Below are positions 46,801-60,039 of a DNA stretch of 64,000 bases, in pieces. The translations under genes were made by a program, and so were the position numbers. The first letter of the stretch is position 1. Every line of letters starts with the position of its first letter. This DNA is from Paramacrobiotus metropolitanus (taxonomy: Eukaryota; Tardigrada; Eutardigrada; Parachela; Macrobiotidae), in the NCBI RefSeq assembly GCF_019649055.1, contig NW_026570320.1, positions 372,001 through 436,000 of the forward strand. The letters are read 5' to 3'. The notes beneath the pieces were generated by a model. That model was not told the origin of the DNA. It saw nothing but the letters and a program-made list of their open reading frames with translations, and made no database searches.

Positions 46801-49800
46801 ATGGAAAATATTGAGAAGGCGAAGAATTCTGTTACCGAACTAGGAAAATCCATCAAAAACAACATACGCGTGGTGAAACGCAAAGCTTCCCAAGGTTAGT
46901 CTCAATGCGTCCGCAGTTATTTCTTTAAATCAGTTCAGCGTCCGACATGATTTCGAACTTAATAAAAACGGCAAACTCAGTAAATATCTTATTACTGTTT
47001 ATAGGTTTTGGGAATACAGCGGGAGCTGCACTACCAGAATACGACAAAGAAGAGGCAGTAAATGCCATGTGCGGCGTAGAACATAGAACTATAATAATAT
47101 TATGCATAACAAATACTAAACAGCAGCATGAAGAATTGATATTGCCGTTTTATAAGATGGTTTAATGCTTAATTTCTACTTCCTCCAAAAAAATTAGATT
47201 AACAAGATGTTTCGTTAACATTAAAATTAATTTTATCGAAACGATTTATATTTCATTACCTAAGATTTCTTCTCCTTCAAAATTTATTCTTATCAACAAA
47301 CTTTATATTAGTTTTATGAATGAAATTCAACCTCTGAGTACGTTTCTTCCTTTGCAGGATTTCCAAAATTCCCAGTTCCCCACCGGTTGCGGCTTCGAAC
47401 TTGACCCTCCGAGGTAAGAGTATTAGTGCATAACTAATGAGTATTTCAGTACTTGCCGTTAATTACAGTACACACATACTGCCATACATTTGTACGAAAG
47501 TCACAGAACCATATTAATTTTTTAACCGGCGTTTTTAGCATTCTTACCCCAGATTTTACGTCCGCTATAGAACATATATGCCAATAAAAATGTAGAGTAT
47601 GATATTCAGGTTTCAATCGTACATGCTTTCCACTACAACTACAAGCACCAAGGCAACGAATTGTCTGTCAATTTTTCTAGTTGTATTTTACAATACCCTA
47701 GCAATTTGTTAGCAGGTGGTTGTCGGCTATGTAACCAACGCCGCCGCCAGTAACTAAACGAATCTGCGGCAGACGAAATTTGTTCTACTCTAATCAATTC
47801 AATCCCATATTTTCTTTAAAAAAGTTTGCCCTTTTTGCACCATTTGTTTGCAAATGTACACCGGCAAGGAATGAGCGCGAGTACGTAACGATATAACGCA
47901 GGCTGGCTGTGCCCTGTAGACTGTAGAGTACTTACCGGTTATGCGGTAGTTTCACAACCGTAAGTATGTTTTCTACGGGTAGTGGCAAGTACAGTATTGT
48001 AGCTTTGCTCTGTGCAGCCCTTATTGTGCCAGTGCAGTACAACAGAGGTTTACTTTGTTTGATGATTTGATCTAGGGAAACTTTTATCCCTCATCCCTTT
48101 TATCGCTTAAACACATCTGATTTCCAAGAACCAATGAAAATGGAGGCTATAGTTATTAGGACAGATAATATTTAATTCTGTTTAAAAAAAGCACCATTTC
48201 ATCATACTGTGACCTTAAGTAACCATGTGCTGCTGCGCTGCAGTATTCTTTTCTGAATTAAGCTAATTTAAGAGAGGTACTGTCAACTTTTTTTAGAATG
48301 GTAAGCTGTAATGTGCATCCGTATACGCATGTACTGAAGCTACACACTGCCGCAACGTCTCATTACGATAAAGCACAAAACATGCATTTTCCCAGACGCC
48401 GACATGTCATCGCAAGTCACTTTACGAGGTGTTGGAGCAACAGCAGGCACTTCAACTGGTTCGGCTGTTCCCCCGAATATCCCTTCGCACCTTCATGCGT
48501 AGTAAGTATGTTTTGCATAGATTATATGTAAAGTTCGCAAAAAACAGTGAACGATATCACTCTGACGCGCAGCATCACTGCGGGAAAAAGTTTTACTGAG
48601 ATTTAAATTTCTTAAATTTGCAGCCAGTTATAGACAGCCTTTGATTTCGCAGTTTCACAAACGCCATGAAATCGGGCCCACTCACGACGGCAAAAGAGCT
48701 TGTAGCGGTCTCCTCCCAAAGGGCATTTTCGGAACGCGATTCGGGAATATCGTCTTCTGTTTTGGCAAAAACCGCACACTTTACTGAATCTGTAGAGGTA
48801 AATAGTAACCGACTTGCGGCTCGCAGTCACATACTCTTACTAACAACGAAAATACAAGTATTCTATGGTATTTTGTATTATCGCAAAGACGCAAACTATA
48901 ATTATGCAGTTGTCTCCCCTGATCCCAGATGGAGAGTATATAAATATGATATAATGATATTACAACTGTAGCACAACTGATTACATCCGACTTACTGTTA
49001 TTAAAATTTAATTATTAACAACTGACGTAGCAAATAAAGATAATTCGCTGGACGATTGATTCGATGCAATAAGTATTCCCCGATCCCAAGGCATGATTTC
49101 GTACGCTCGCCTAGCGAGCACAAACGGATACAGATTTCGAGCACCCAGCGGATCGCTTGGCGAATACGCAAAACTGTTTGGTTCAAAATGGCTATAACTT
49201 TATCCTGCCATCACACGGGACAACTTCTTAGGTATCAAAAATCTTCCCAAATGCTTCTTCGTCTTTTGACGCTTTGGTTGACAGATCTCATGAATCAGAT
49301 CCTGTTATAACAAAAGATTTCATCCAGAACCAGATCCTGTTAAAACAGGATCTAGTTCTAGGTGAAGTCTGCGAACCAATGCGTCAAAAGGTGAGGAAAT
49401 TCGTGGGAAAATTTTTTATCCCAAAGAAGTTGTCGCGTATAATGGCAGAATAAAGTTATAGCCATTTTGAATCAAACAGATTAGCGTATTCGCCAAGCGA
49501 TCCGCTGGGTGCTCGAAATCTGTATCCTTTTGTGCTCGCTAGGCGAGCGTACGAAATCATGCCTTGGGATCGGGTTCTTTACGCAAGTATTTCTGCACTT
49601 AAGAGCGATCAAGCCTGGAACTGGAAGGAACTTTTTGCGGAGCTTCGTGCCGAGGAAGCCGACAAGAAGCTACCGAAGGCCTCCGATATTAGGAAGGATT
49701 TTGAACCGCCGAAACAAGTAACTGCAAAATTTACTCGTCCTGAATCTGGGAGAGCCACGCCAATTCGGAATACGCCTAATGGGGATATCGTCACAATTAG

Positions 49801-49804
49801 CTGA
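46801..49804 (+). CDS. unrecognised multi-exon protein, gene model incomplete
   Basis: Probable exons are 46801-46894 (MENIEKAKNSVTELGKSIK...), 47358-47413, 48396-48501, 48653-48797 and about 49480-49804. Exons 2 to 4 join in phase and read SPPVAASNLTLR, DADMSSQVTLRGVGATAGTS, YFTNAMKSGPLTTAKELVAV, RDSGISSSVLAKTAHFTESV. The last exon reads SPSDPLGARNLYPFVLARRA, YEIMPWDRVLYASISALK, WNWKELFAELRAEE and ends GDIVTIS. Two joints do not fit: exon 1 to 2 is off by one (one extra A in the A5 run near 46856 would fix it) and exon 4 to 5 is out of phase for every AG I tried. There is no domain I recognise; the protein is likely soluble, with a disordered middle. The last exon's first part lies in a large inverted duplication. 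Confidence 0.55.
49078..49574. repeat. large imperfect inverted repeat (about 240-bp arms) overlapping a coding exon
   Basis: The left arm (from CCCGATCCCAAGGCATGATT at 49078) and the right arm (ending at 49574) are near reverse complements for almost their whole length. They meet at an AGATCCTGTTAAAACAGGATCT palindrome around 49332-49353. The right arm contains the beginning of the last exon of the 46801-49804 gene. The left arm is an inverted copy of that exon start inside the preceding intron. A few substitutions and one insertion of about 30 bases separate the arms. Confidence 0.88.
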
Positions 49805-50572
49805 CGCTACTGTTATACTAACACGGTACACAGTGAAAGGTCACCAGTTTGAGACATAATTTTTTCATGTTTCTGTGTATGAGTGTTAATACATCTATCG
49901 CTATGATGTAAAAGAGCAGAACCAATTAACATCGAAGCCTTATAGTAGGAGGTAGCTCGTGCTATATAACTATACTGTTTGAAAAAATTCCTGACTTCTG
50001 ACCAGTCATGTTTTGGATTATTGGATTAACTTGTTGCTGCACTGCAGTACAACAATTAACATGTTAATTCAAAACCTAAGTTAATCGGTTTAAATAGTTG
50101 ACGGATTGAAACCCTTTCATACAGTGAGAATATTAAACAGATTTCTGCAGAAAGGTCGGAAGTTCCACGCCGATTGTAAATTTCCAGCTTTACTCACAAT
50201 TGCCAAGCCAGCCATGTTAGTTCTCGTTGTGACATTTGCAATATGTCACCGCAATAGGCATTATGCAAAGCGCGATCATCCACACTCTTTCTGCACTTTT
50301 TACTACTCTAGATAAAGTCTATAATCAAATAAATTCTTAGTGGTAAGTGAGCACACACACAACAACAACTACAAGATCTAACAATTGTAAGGCCATAAAA
50401 TGGGGCATCGGCTTTTTTTTCTATTATATCACAGAGTTTTTGATAGAATGTACGAGAGATCACTGATCTGGTCAGATATTTAATCGCTTAACGTCATTTC
50501 TCCCTGATATTTATTCGGAGTCGTTAATGGTGATCAGCGGCTCAGTCGATCTTACGGATAGAAATCGCGAAC
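49805..50572. other. convergent intergenic region
   Basis: This lies between the stop of the unknown plus-strand gene and the stop of carbonic anhydrase on the minus strand. The small ORF at 50106-50315 has no support. Confidence 0.5.
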
Positions 50573-53500
50573 TCAACCGGCAAAATAATTTATCACTCTG
50601 CCTTTGGTGCTTTGAATCTGAAAAAACGCATAAAAATGTGGGGTTGACGTGAAATGAAAACATTGTAGTATAAAGTTACTGTATTAGTCCGAAGGATTGC
50701 TCGCAGTTATCACAAATCTGATGCTTTATAACTGCATAAGAAAAATCATAGGAAAATCTGAAACAGGTCTGTGCATACGTATGCTGCAGGTTAATTTACA
50801 AGGTTCAAATTGTTTCCCAGAATATGGCAGCATGCTATCCTAAAACTTCCTTTGATTCGCATATATATAGGACACATACAGAGAAAAACTGTAGTTACAG
50901 ATTTACAATCAAAGGCTATGCCTAATCCAAATATACAATAACAGTAAGCGGTGTTGAAGCTTGTAGTTCACCTTACCGGTCGAAAGTTGTTCACCAAAAA
51001 CTTCTCCTCATCCCGGTTTAACCAGTGGGGATCATGATCAGAGTTGGTAACAAGCTCAGGTGGTGAATGGGCAATCACTTGCCGAAAAATTTTTAGCTAA
51101 AACATTTTTCGGTTTATTGCGGAAAAGTAAGCACATAAAAACGTTTTTCGGACAATTCTGTAGAAAATGCCAGCTTACGGAACATTAGAGAACGGGCACT
51201 ACTTCTTAACTTATATAATTAAGTTAGGACAATATAGGTAATGCAAATTTAAAAAATTTAATAAAACATTGTACTCCTATTGTACAGTTTGTTGAGTATG
51301 TCGATAAATCATAATGAAATACAAAAAATAGTATTTCTTGATAACAGTAATTACTACGACGAAAATGTATGTCTTTTGTATTTACTACAGCTTAGGACAA
51401 AATGGTCGCATACCCAACATCTCCACATTCAGTACGAATGCAGTGCAGTACACTGTACGGCTAAGTTCAAAATATCCGGTTCGTACAAGTGCACTGCACC
51501 GCATGCGTACAGAATGCTGGGCATGGGGCTATGCGACCATTTCGTCCTACATTGTATATGCAGTGAATTACCATTGTTTTTGAAATCTTGATAGGATTTG
51601 CCATTACTGTCCACTGAATCAACTGGGTGCAAGGGGGCGTCGTTAAAGAGCCATAATACCGAAAAAATTGTCGCTTTTTGGGCAAAAATTTTAGAAGTGT
51701 GAATCCAGGCACATATACTTGTTTCGTGGATCCTGAAATCCAGATAAGCTTAAATTTAAAAGACAACCCAGATGTCTTTCGCGACACTTACGATATTTCA
51801 CCGGAATAATCATAATCACTTTTAGAACAAATTTTGTGGCTTTTACTTTTGCGGAATTAGCTGCAATTGTAATTAATTTCTAGCACACAATAAGCCTACG
51901 TGTTAACTGTGAATCTCCACTTTTGTGGCGGAATCGCATTTAAATGCATAAAGAAGAATCGCAATTAGTGTCGCTTGTGCTAGATTTTGAATCTGGGGAG
52001 TAAGCCGCGCCCTGCACCTCCGATCGATTTTACATCCGTTTATACGCGACGGAAACTGCTAATTGATTGGTATTATTGAATTCTTATTTGGACATGAAAT
52101 AACGTTTGGATGCGAATGGTACAGTAATTAAATTTGCTGGTTTGAAAATTGTAAGTTTTCAGCTAGAACTTCGAACCTCTAACAATTACGAACACCAGTT
52201 ACCGTATATTAACGATAAAAATAAAGCTATGGCAATAAAAATGTGCAATTTAAAATCCTTATTACTTACAAAAAGTTTTAAATAAGCTTTTTGTCTGCAC
52301 CAAGGAAACAACTATGTATTAATACTGTAATTATAGGAAACGGTTTTCAAATGCTTAAAGCATTAAATGGCATGGATTTGCACGTACTTTGCAAAAGTCC
52401 GTTTAACACGGGTAACGTTTCTTCGCATAATAATATCACAACACCAAAATCTTCTTACACTTTTATACTTTTTATGTGTCAATGTCACCAATATGATTAA
52501 TGGTTTTTTGTAAAAAGCATAGCTTACTAAGTTACAATTAGGTATTCACAGACCACAAGAAAATACTTGCCATTGCGGAAATATGTGTACATGTTCTCTT
52601 AAAATCGCTACTCTATGTTCGCGCAAAATACCATAAATGCAACAGCCAATAAGTTAATATTTACAAAGTAAGCCGAAAGTTAAAATCAAAAACTATTATT
52701 CACACTCAGTGTCATGGTCTGGCAAAGTACTAAATATAAAATGCATTTTGAAATAAGAAATTATTATTAATAAAGTAAAAAGCGATACCGGTAGGTTATT
52801 CAATGATGCCTTAATATCGCCAACAGCAACGCGTAGTAGCTGATCCAGCTGATTAGTTGTTCTCTGGTTTTATACCGTCCGCAACTATTGATTGCGAATT
52901 CGGCATACTGCGATGTGATGTTAATAATTGTTTTTGTATACTAGTAATGAGTTTCAATAATGAAAATTAAGAAAAGTAAATTTGTATAATTATTACAAAA
53001 CACGTACGTACTACCGTACTTGTAATTGCAAGTACGGTAGAAGTTAACGTACGACGTACTTCCTATTACAAGTACAAAAAAGGGATTACCACTTTCCCGA
53101 ACCGACTGAGCGGCTTCCACCATGCTGCGTATTTCCTGCAGCTTTTCCTGCTCTTCGGTGCGATTGACATTGTCATCTACAACATCTGCAAAGATGCCAA
53201 CCACTGCCACTTTATACGGACTGGAATCACTGGCGTTCCGGACATGTACCAAGTGCAACTGCAATCAAATTTACATTATCCTTGTATTTTTTGCCCTGCA
53301 CTGCTGTATATGTTAAAAGACAGCTAAAACCTCTATTGGGAATCGCCGTCCGTTTATGGCATGCTCTGACCCATAGCTGTCATTGGATCCCCAATGATAA
53401 TGAAACTGTCGAAAATAATATTTTCCATTTTCCAATCCTCCGCTGGTAACGTATGGAACAGCATCAAAATCGGCAGTGAATTGAACTAAAAATTGTTTAT

Positions 53501-54848
53501 AATGTACATGTAATACCGCACTAACCATACTACACATACTACACAAGCAAATTTCACACAAAATAACACATTGTATTTATCTCAATTAACTTGTTAAATC
53601 TTTTGTACGAAAAATGAATTCAGTGATACAACAAATTTAGAATAACACCATAAAATATCAGAACTACTACCAAATAACAAAATTGTCGGAATGTAAGATA
53701 ATTGTATGGGATAGCATGGCGTATTACACAGGTTAATTTTGATGCACGCCAGTTTTATTTGGGAGGAAGGTCGGTACTAATGACTGTAATTTGTAAATGT
53801 ACGTAAACAATAAAATTATAATTTTGTTTTGGCATGTATGCAGCATAAAGCTTCGGGATTAGGGGTCAGTATTTAGCAGCACTCGTATAGCCAGACACAA
53901 AGGTAATCAGATCGATATCCAGTGTCTCTCCTAACAAACTGAAAAAACTAATATAAATGTGAACATCCATCGTTAGTACCGGTGTGCCCATTGTTGGTAG
54001 CCGTCCATATACTGTCTCTTGGTCTTTGAGCGTAATTGATGAACTCGACTTCCGTCAGCAGCGAATTGTTAACTATGTACCGGCTGTCGAAATTAATTGG
54101 TGATTGATGACTGCCGTCGCAATCGACATACTTTTTCCCCCATTCCTTCGGAAGCAGCTCTGTGAAAAGTTTGCAAATTGCCGTGTAATAGCAGCGTAAA
54201 TAACTTGTTGGTAAAATTTTTTTAATCTATCAGAAACAATAAAAAAAAATAAAATGCCAATAACGTTATAACTGATAATTCAATCGTAGTACTTGTAACT
54301 TGCAATAATTATAACGGAAGCGGCAAGCGCGATAACAACTCACCTTAACACTCGTATTGTGTAAAATTAAACGCTAGTTTTGAACTTTTGGTGGCTTATG
54401 CGCGCGCTTCTTCTCAAATGTTAACGCAGCGCATAAGATGTTTACGCATCTAATCTTCCATTTAATAATTAATCAAAAAAAACTTTGCTAATCTGCTAAA
54501 GCTTCCAATTTAACAAATCCCTGAGAACTTATTTCTTCAATCAACTGTAGTTTACGTCCACGCTATACACAGTTTACGCTTTTTCCTGCAATTTCATCGC
54601 ATATACGTTGTTTTCGGCGATTTCGTACCTTTAACTGACTGAATTATTCCATAGCCCCATGAAGAATGTCGATTCGTGTTGTCGCCTTGTATGTCTGTGT
54701 GCTCGAGGCTGGAAAAGATTACTCCAGGTGGTAGCCAGTGGAAGACCGGAAGAGTGACCAAGGCTACGAAGACGCCCAATGGGAGCACAACCGCCAAAAC
54801 AATAATACAGAATGTTCGCACTGACTCCATCTCGGAAATCATTCCCAT
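50573..54848 (-). CDS. alpha-carbonic anhydrase with N-terminal membrane segment
   Basis: A zinc enzyme for reversible CO2 hydration. Seven minus-strand exons join in phase: 54848-54629, 54159-53980, 53485-53331, 53258-53090, 51732-51572, 51096-50977 and 50617-50573, giving 349 residues. An N-terminal hydrophobic stretch (RTFCIIVLAVVLPLGVFVAL) is a signal anchor or signal peptide. The domain shows SSWGYG, DGSHQSPINF, TNNGHT, FRQFHYHWGSND (two zinc histidines), GSEHAING, IE/LHLVHVRN across a splice (third zinc histidine), GSLTTPPCT (the gate threonine) and LVNNFRP near the end. Cysteines before DGSH and in TPPC match the disulfide of extracellular isoforms. All catalytic residues are present. 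The start could instead be the next ATG at 54842. Confidence 0.94.
51391..51550. repeat. imperfect inverted repeat in a carbonic anhydrase intron
   Basis: The left arm, from AGGACAAAATGGTCGCATA, and the right arm, the complement of AGGACGAAATGGTCGCATA, run inward for about 70 bases each with scattered mismatches. They stop about 20 bases from the exon 5 donor. It is a MITE-like foldback without an ORF. Confidence 0.75.
53000..53075. repeat. GTAC-rich palindromic cluster
   Basis: An intronic cluster of ACGTACGTACTACC, CTACCGTACTTG with its exact 12-bp complement, and further GTACG and AAGTAC units. It resembles the GTAC block at 42.7-43.0 kb and lies just past the donor of carbonic anhydrase exon 4. 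Confidence 0.7.
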
Positions 54849-55787
54849 AATAGCAATCAGGCATCCGATACAAATTAAGCAGCTTTTCACAAACTAAATT
54901 TTGCTGCAAGGAATATCCTAGTCTATAGCCCAGATTTTGCTCCTTAACGTTTACAGAGCGAGGATACTTCCCGCGTAAAGCGCAGACTAAAATATCAGCC
55001 TTTTTGCTGCCGTACGCGTTTTCGCGTCAAGCGTTGTTGAAAGCGTGAGTACGATACTAACAGTCATTTTAAACATGAAACAGGCAACAAACAGACGCGA
55101 CGTACCTCTATCAATACTTGTAGTCTAAACCCGTGCAGTCACATTTGACATCGCGCGATGTCAAATTGTCAGTCTGATTTAACATGGTCATCAACTTTGG
55201 ACAGTTTTCCTTCTTTCCTGGATGTGGTGTAAGGAAGTAAATATTTGTACGTTGTACGTAAATGAGAGGCTGACTAAATTATGAAGTTCAGGGATCCAGG
55301 CTTTAATTAAGGTCCAGCCAGCTACATTGATAGCCCATATCTGTGTTGAATGTGTGTGTCTGTAGATACCGGTTACGGTCATCATTATAATCTGCAAAAT
55401 TACTTACAATTAAAACAGAACGATGTGAACGTTCGCCTACAGTAATTTAATTCCGCCAATTAATGCTAAACTAGTTCAAATGATTATAAAACAAGGGCCG
55501 GCGAAAAGTGGCGGTTTAATGCAGTACTTCTATGAAGCCGTACAGAGAAAATACTTACTCGAGCTCGTAATTTAACATAATTACGTAGTGTACATATGGT
55601 CATATCATTGTTCAGTAAGGGTAATCAATCCTATGAGAATTATCTCACTGATGTTTTGCCTGAAGTGGGGCACAACGCTCCGTTGCGCGCCCGTGAAAGA
55701 TAACGCGAGTTAGTCACCACAACATTCTCAAGCCGAAAGCTAACGGCTGCGCTCATTGGTCCGCTACGTGATCCACAGATGAATTAC

Positions 55788-55813
55788 AAAACGCAGCTTC
55801 GAAGCTGCGTTTT
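55788..55813. repeat. perfect 26-bp palindrome
   Basis: AAAACGCAGCTTC is followed immediately by its exact complement, with no spacer. It lies about 20-40 bases outside the left end of the foldback element. Confidence 0.85.
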
Positions 55814-55829
55814 CTATTTCACATACACA

Positions 55830-56190
55830 TTAGTCCATTACATGACGATGCCTTCCCGACTGTTGCCGGGTAAACTGTTGGGATCAAAGTCCACTGAGAT
55901 AACGCAAAACAACCATTACCGTGGTAGCAGATGAACTGCCATGACGATAACTATGAACGCGACGTGAAGTTATCTATGTGGACCGAGCTGGCATCTATGT
56001 CAGAGTGCTGTGCCGAAATGAAAAGCAAGCCGGGACTTGCTTTTCATTTCGGATAACGTTTTCAAAGTTGTGTGTGTGGCCTATTTAATACGGCAAATCA
56101 CAGTTGTTGCGCTTATCTCAATGGACTCTGATCCCAACAGTCAAACCGTCAACAGTCGGGAAGGAATCTTGATGTAATAGACTATTCACC
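55830..56190. mobile_element. foldback / MITE-like element with about 100-bp terminal inverted repeats
   Basis: The left arm includes CCTTCCCGACTGTTG, CTGTTGGGATCA and CACTGAGATAA. The right arm carries their complements in reverse order (ending near 56187). The centre has a perfect 17-bp hairpin, CCGAAATGAAAAGCAAG with loop CCGGGA, at 56013-56052. There is no ORF. The exact ends and target duplication are not clear. Confidence 0.75.
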
Positions 56191-58691
56191 TCCGTTGTGG
56201 TGCTGCTGGTGCATAGCCAACCGAGCTTTACACAGTGGTCACCGGAACCCGTAACATATAGCAAATATTAAAGCATTCTAATTGCTAGTTTGCTAATATA
56301 ATGTGGTCAGGTATTAATCCGTATTAATAATTTAGCCTCACTTATTGTGATTGAAAAGTTGTTACTAGTTGTTGTTATTAGACTATTACTGATTGTTAAT
56401 TTAGTAATTACGATTAGTAATTAAAGTAATTATTTTTAGTGATTGCAATTATCAATGCAATAATTGTAATATTGTGTAGGTTGCGTTACTGTAATTAAGT
56501 TTAATTACATTAATTAATAACGCGTATTAATTAGCTAATTTACTTTGAGTAAATGGATATATTCTTTTCTTCAGTTAAGTTATAAATTATTACATTAATT
56601 AATGACACCTCAAGCATGTGGATTAAAACGCGCCTGCGGCCCTGCTGTACAATTCGTTTGTGTGTACGCAGCACGATTCATTTAACAGTCAGTGCTTGCG
56701 TTTTCTGTGGTGATCCACTGCTTATTACTGGTCCAACGCATTTGTATTTTTTGCTGTGTGTCATCCATCGGTGACGCATTCTGCTTTCACATTTTATTTT
56801 GCGATATCTTTCTTGAAAAGATTAGACAGGATTGATCGGGCCTAGTGTCTGTGGATTTCAAATTCGCTCATATTATAGAATGCGATAAGACATCGCACCT
56901 TAACCTTTTGCTCCTGTTTTCTGCGGAAGAAAGATTTATGGTGGGTCTTGCATGGTATTTACAAATGATTCTCGAACTAACGGCAAGCAGCGATTATTAC
57001 ACATTTAACTACAAGTTCGGTAAGCAGTTCCGGTGAGAAAAGTGGAATTCAGAGTACACCAGTAGGTCAGTATCAACATCCTTTCGAAATCATTTCAAAA
57101 ACCTCACTTGTCCGATAAGGTTGGAAGGTGACATATTTATATTTTATAACAAGTTACAAATGCTTAAGAAGAAGTTATACCATTATTAGGTTTTGAAAAA
57201 CTGATTTTTTCAAATTGCTCATACAGCAAGAATACTGTCTTATCTGCAATCATGAACAATATGAGTTCAGTATGGCGAGTTGCAAAAAAGTTATCAATTT
57301 TTTTCGATTGTCACCCATGATAAATTTGGCGGACTGGCGATCTTTCTGCCCTGCTGCCACCTGCGGTCAGAAGCGTCCAGCTGAATGACCACAGCTGACA
57401 GCAAACAAAATGCGCCATTGAAATAACATTCCAATGGCGAGTGGGATAGGAAACAGACCAAAACTTTGTGTAGTCAGTAAGGACACGAAAAGATAACAAA
57501 GCGTAAGACAAAGGGAAGACAGCACACGGATCCGTGAGCGCTCACTGGTGGCCACTCTCTCCTTATATGTGCAAACTGACTGTGGCGGCACTGCAGGCGC
57601 AGAAGCGAAAGTTTCGTGGAAAATGCAGAACAAAGAAAGTTCTTCGCTGAATACTGATCGATTTGACACAGGAAATTCGTAAAATCAAAAATTAAATCCT
57701 AAAGAATCCGAAAATTCTCAAATTTGATCAGTATGTAGAAAAATCATTTGCTAACAACTTTAGGGAGGCTTTTGTGGATAACTGTTTTCTAACTCGCTAC
57801 ACAAAAATAGACTTCCGGTGCACAAAAACGCAAGTTTTAGACGTATTTTAAAATTTAAAAACAAAAACTCTTCTCAGAGTTTTTCCTATTCTTGTATACA
57901 CCGGTTCTACGGTAAATCTGAATTTTTCCGAAAACAATGAAATTAGTTATTACATTTTGAAAATTCAGAGTACAAAACACCAGATTTTTTAAGTTTAACA
58001 GATGCGAAGATTTTTTTCTCTCATTAAGATGTGTAGCAGAACCATTTTGGGTGTTAGAAGCTGTAACGGTTCTGCTATCAACGTTGTGCTCATCGCGCAC
58101 AAGCGATTCTGCCGCTTAGACCACAAACACGGCATAACTTCTCGTTAAATAAAGGTGAGTAAGCTTACAGTCATTTCAACAGCAGCAAGAAAAAATTGCG
58201 TATAAATGATAAAGAAAATTTTGCGTATAAATGATAATCTTCCCCAGTTCCCTTTATGGACGGACGTACTGCCTCGTAGAACATTGTGCGACCGGAAGTC
58301 CCGGCTTTTTATCAGTGATGGCCGTGTAAAATGCACAGTTGCGCGACGGCGCGTTGCTCGGCTGACAACCTGCCGCAGCCAACGGCGAATTGCAACAAGG
58401 ATAAATTGTAGAGCAAGGCGCTGATTGGTTTAGCGTGATCTCTGTACTTTTTCATTACATTCATCGGTGCTCCGCAGTCTACCGATACATGAAGGCCCTG
58501 AACATTAACCGGAAAGGCGAGCACCCTGCCTCGTATGCGCTGCAGTTTGGATTAGTACGGAGGCGAAAAAGCTAGAGTCGGGCGACAGTAGAAACCTCAA
58601 ATCCTGTAAAAGACCTTCCTGACGTTCCTTGATCATCCCTCTACCGTTGCATTTAGGTTTTATCTGTACCTGTACATTAAACCAAATTAAA

Positions 58692-60039
58692 ATGATTGCT
58701 CCGTCATTCGCTCTCACTCGCAGCGCCATCGCAGCTCGTCAGTTCTCCGTCCTGGGCCGATCCCTCACGTCAATGAGCGTGGTGCCGCGGACTGTAAGTC
58801 TGATGCAGCTGGAAGTGATAATCTGATACTTTTGACAAAAGCACTCAATTCTTCAACAGGGTAAGCAAACGGAATTACCATCCGTATCGCTGGTGCCAGC
58901 TCACCGCACCTTCAGCAATCCCCAGTTTAGCCAAGTATTGCGATCCCTACAGACCAGTGCTGCACGGATGGATATCGACTCCGCTGCAAAGTTTATCGGA
59001 GCTGGAGCGGCCACAGTAGGAGTAGCCGGATCAGGTAATGGAAAGCAGCTGCAGAGTTTCAGTTGTTGAAGCTTTATTAGGATTGAGGCTTTTATGCAAA
59101 CGGGCGGCAGAGGAGCTTTCCGACTTCGCGGCACAGTTTAGTTCAGCTTGATTGCGAGAGGCTGCATCTCATTTCTTGGTTTTTATCATCGTTTAGTTTC
59201 AGCCTTTTCTTGAAACTGCCATACTCTTTAAATAGGTATAATAAATAAAAAATTTCCAAGTGAATTTGCTGTTGTAAAAATTAAATGGGAAGTCAAACCC
59301 ATGTTAATCAGCGGGGTGATTCGTTGCGAATAGTTGAGTACTTCTGCGGTCTTTCGAAATTGTCTTAATTTTGACCGGTTTAAGCAGCTTTTCAGCTGCA
59401 AACCGAATATTTATATGCATTATAAATGTTAAAGTGGCTTGGTAACGTCGCAGCGGTAGCTTTTGTGATGTTTGACCTGGTAGAAATAGTGAGGTCTTCG
59501 CTGTTGCGTATGCTGCTTATGCGTACGTCGCCCTGTTCCGTATTACCATAGAAAGTAAAAGTCTACAAATTTATTTTCTATGGTATTACGTTAGACTTGG
59601 AGCGAACCATAAGGTTTTGTAATAATATACGCGCCTTTAAAATGTGCCTCTAATTTTAAAATCATATTTCATTTCCAGTAACGATAATCTGAACGTTTGA
59701 TGATCCGTTGTTGCTTTACTTGCGGTGAAATTGTGATGTGAAATAATTTTCCGCGTGTACAATAAGCAAACTTATTAGAAATTAATCCGAATAGTTCTGT
59801 GTTGATGTTCACTAATTAAAAAGTGATTTAGCTATTGAAATGAGCCTTGTTTCGTCATTCGTGACTTTTCTGTAGGAGCTGGAATCGGAAGCGTCTTTGG
59901 AAGTTTAATCATCGGATATGCGCGCAATCCTTCCCTGAAACAACAGCTCTTCTCCTATGCCATTTTGGGTTTCGCTTTGTCTGAAGCCATGGGTCTGTTC
60001 TGTCTGATGATGGCTTTCCTTTTGCTGTTTGCTTTCTAA
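58692..60039 (+). CDS. ATP5MC: mitochondrial ATP synthase F0 subunit c (proteolipid)
   Basis: Exons 58692-58793, 58860-59034 and 59876-60039 encode 146 residues. The first half is a Ser/Arg-rich mitochondrial targeting sequence ([20 protein letters not shown]...). The mature part starts near [20 protein letters not shown] and continues [20 protein letters not shown]. It ends with the second helix, [20 protein letters not shown], carrying the proton-binding glutamate in LSEA. It forms the c-ring in the inner membrane. Both introns and the precursor layout are standard. A polyadenylation signal, AATAAA, lies at about 60267. Confidence 0.97.
59556..59590. repeat. short inverted repeat in the ATP5MC intron 2
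   Basis: TACCATAGAAA and its complement TTTCTATGGTA lie about 20 bases apart. Confidence 0.6.

Larger units (their letters stand above)
54849..58691. other. long region without a supported gene
   Basis: Nearly 4 kb with no convincing coding sequence. It contains a perfect 22-bp palindrome (TTTGACATCGCGCGATGTCA plus two bases) near 55148, a 26-bp palindrome at 55788-55813 and a foldback element at 55.83-56.19 kb. AT-rich TTAAT-type sequence follows at 56.3-56.6 kb. The minus ORFs at 57311-57669 contain hydrophobic stretches but no family signature. The ends hold the promoters of carbonic anhydrase (-) and ATP synthase c (+). Confidence 0.45.
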
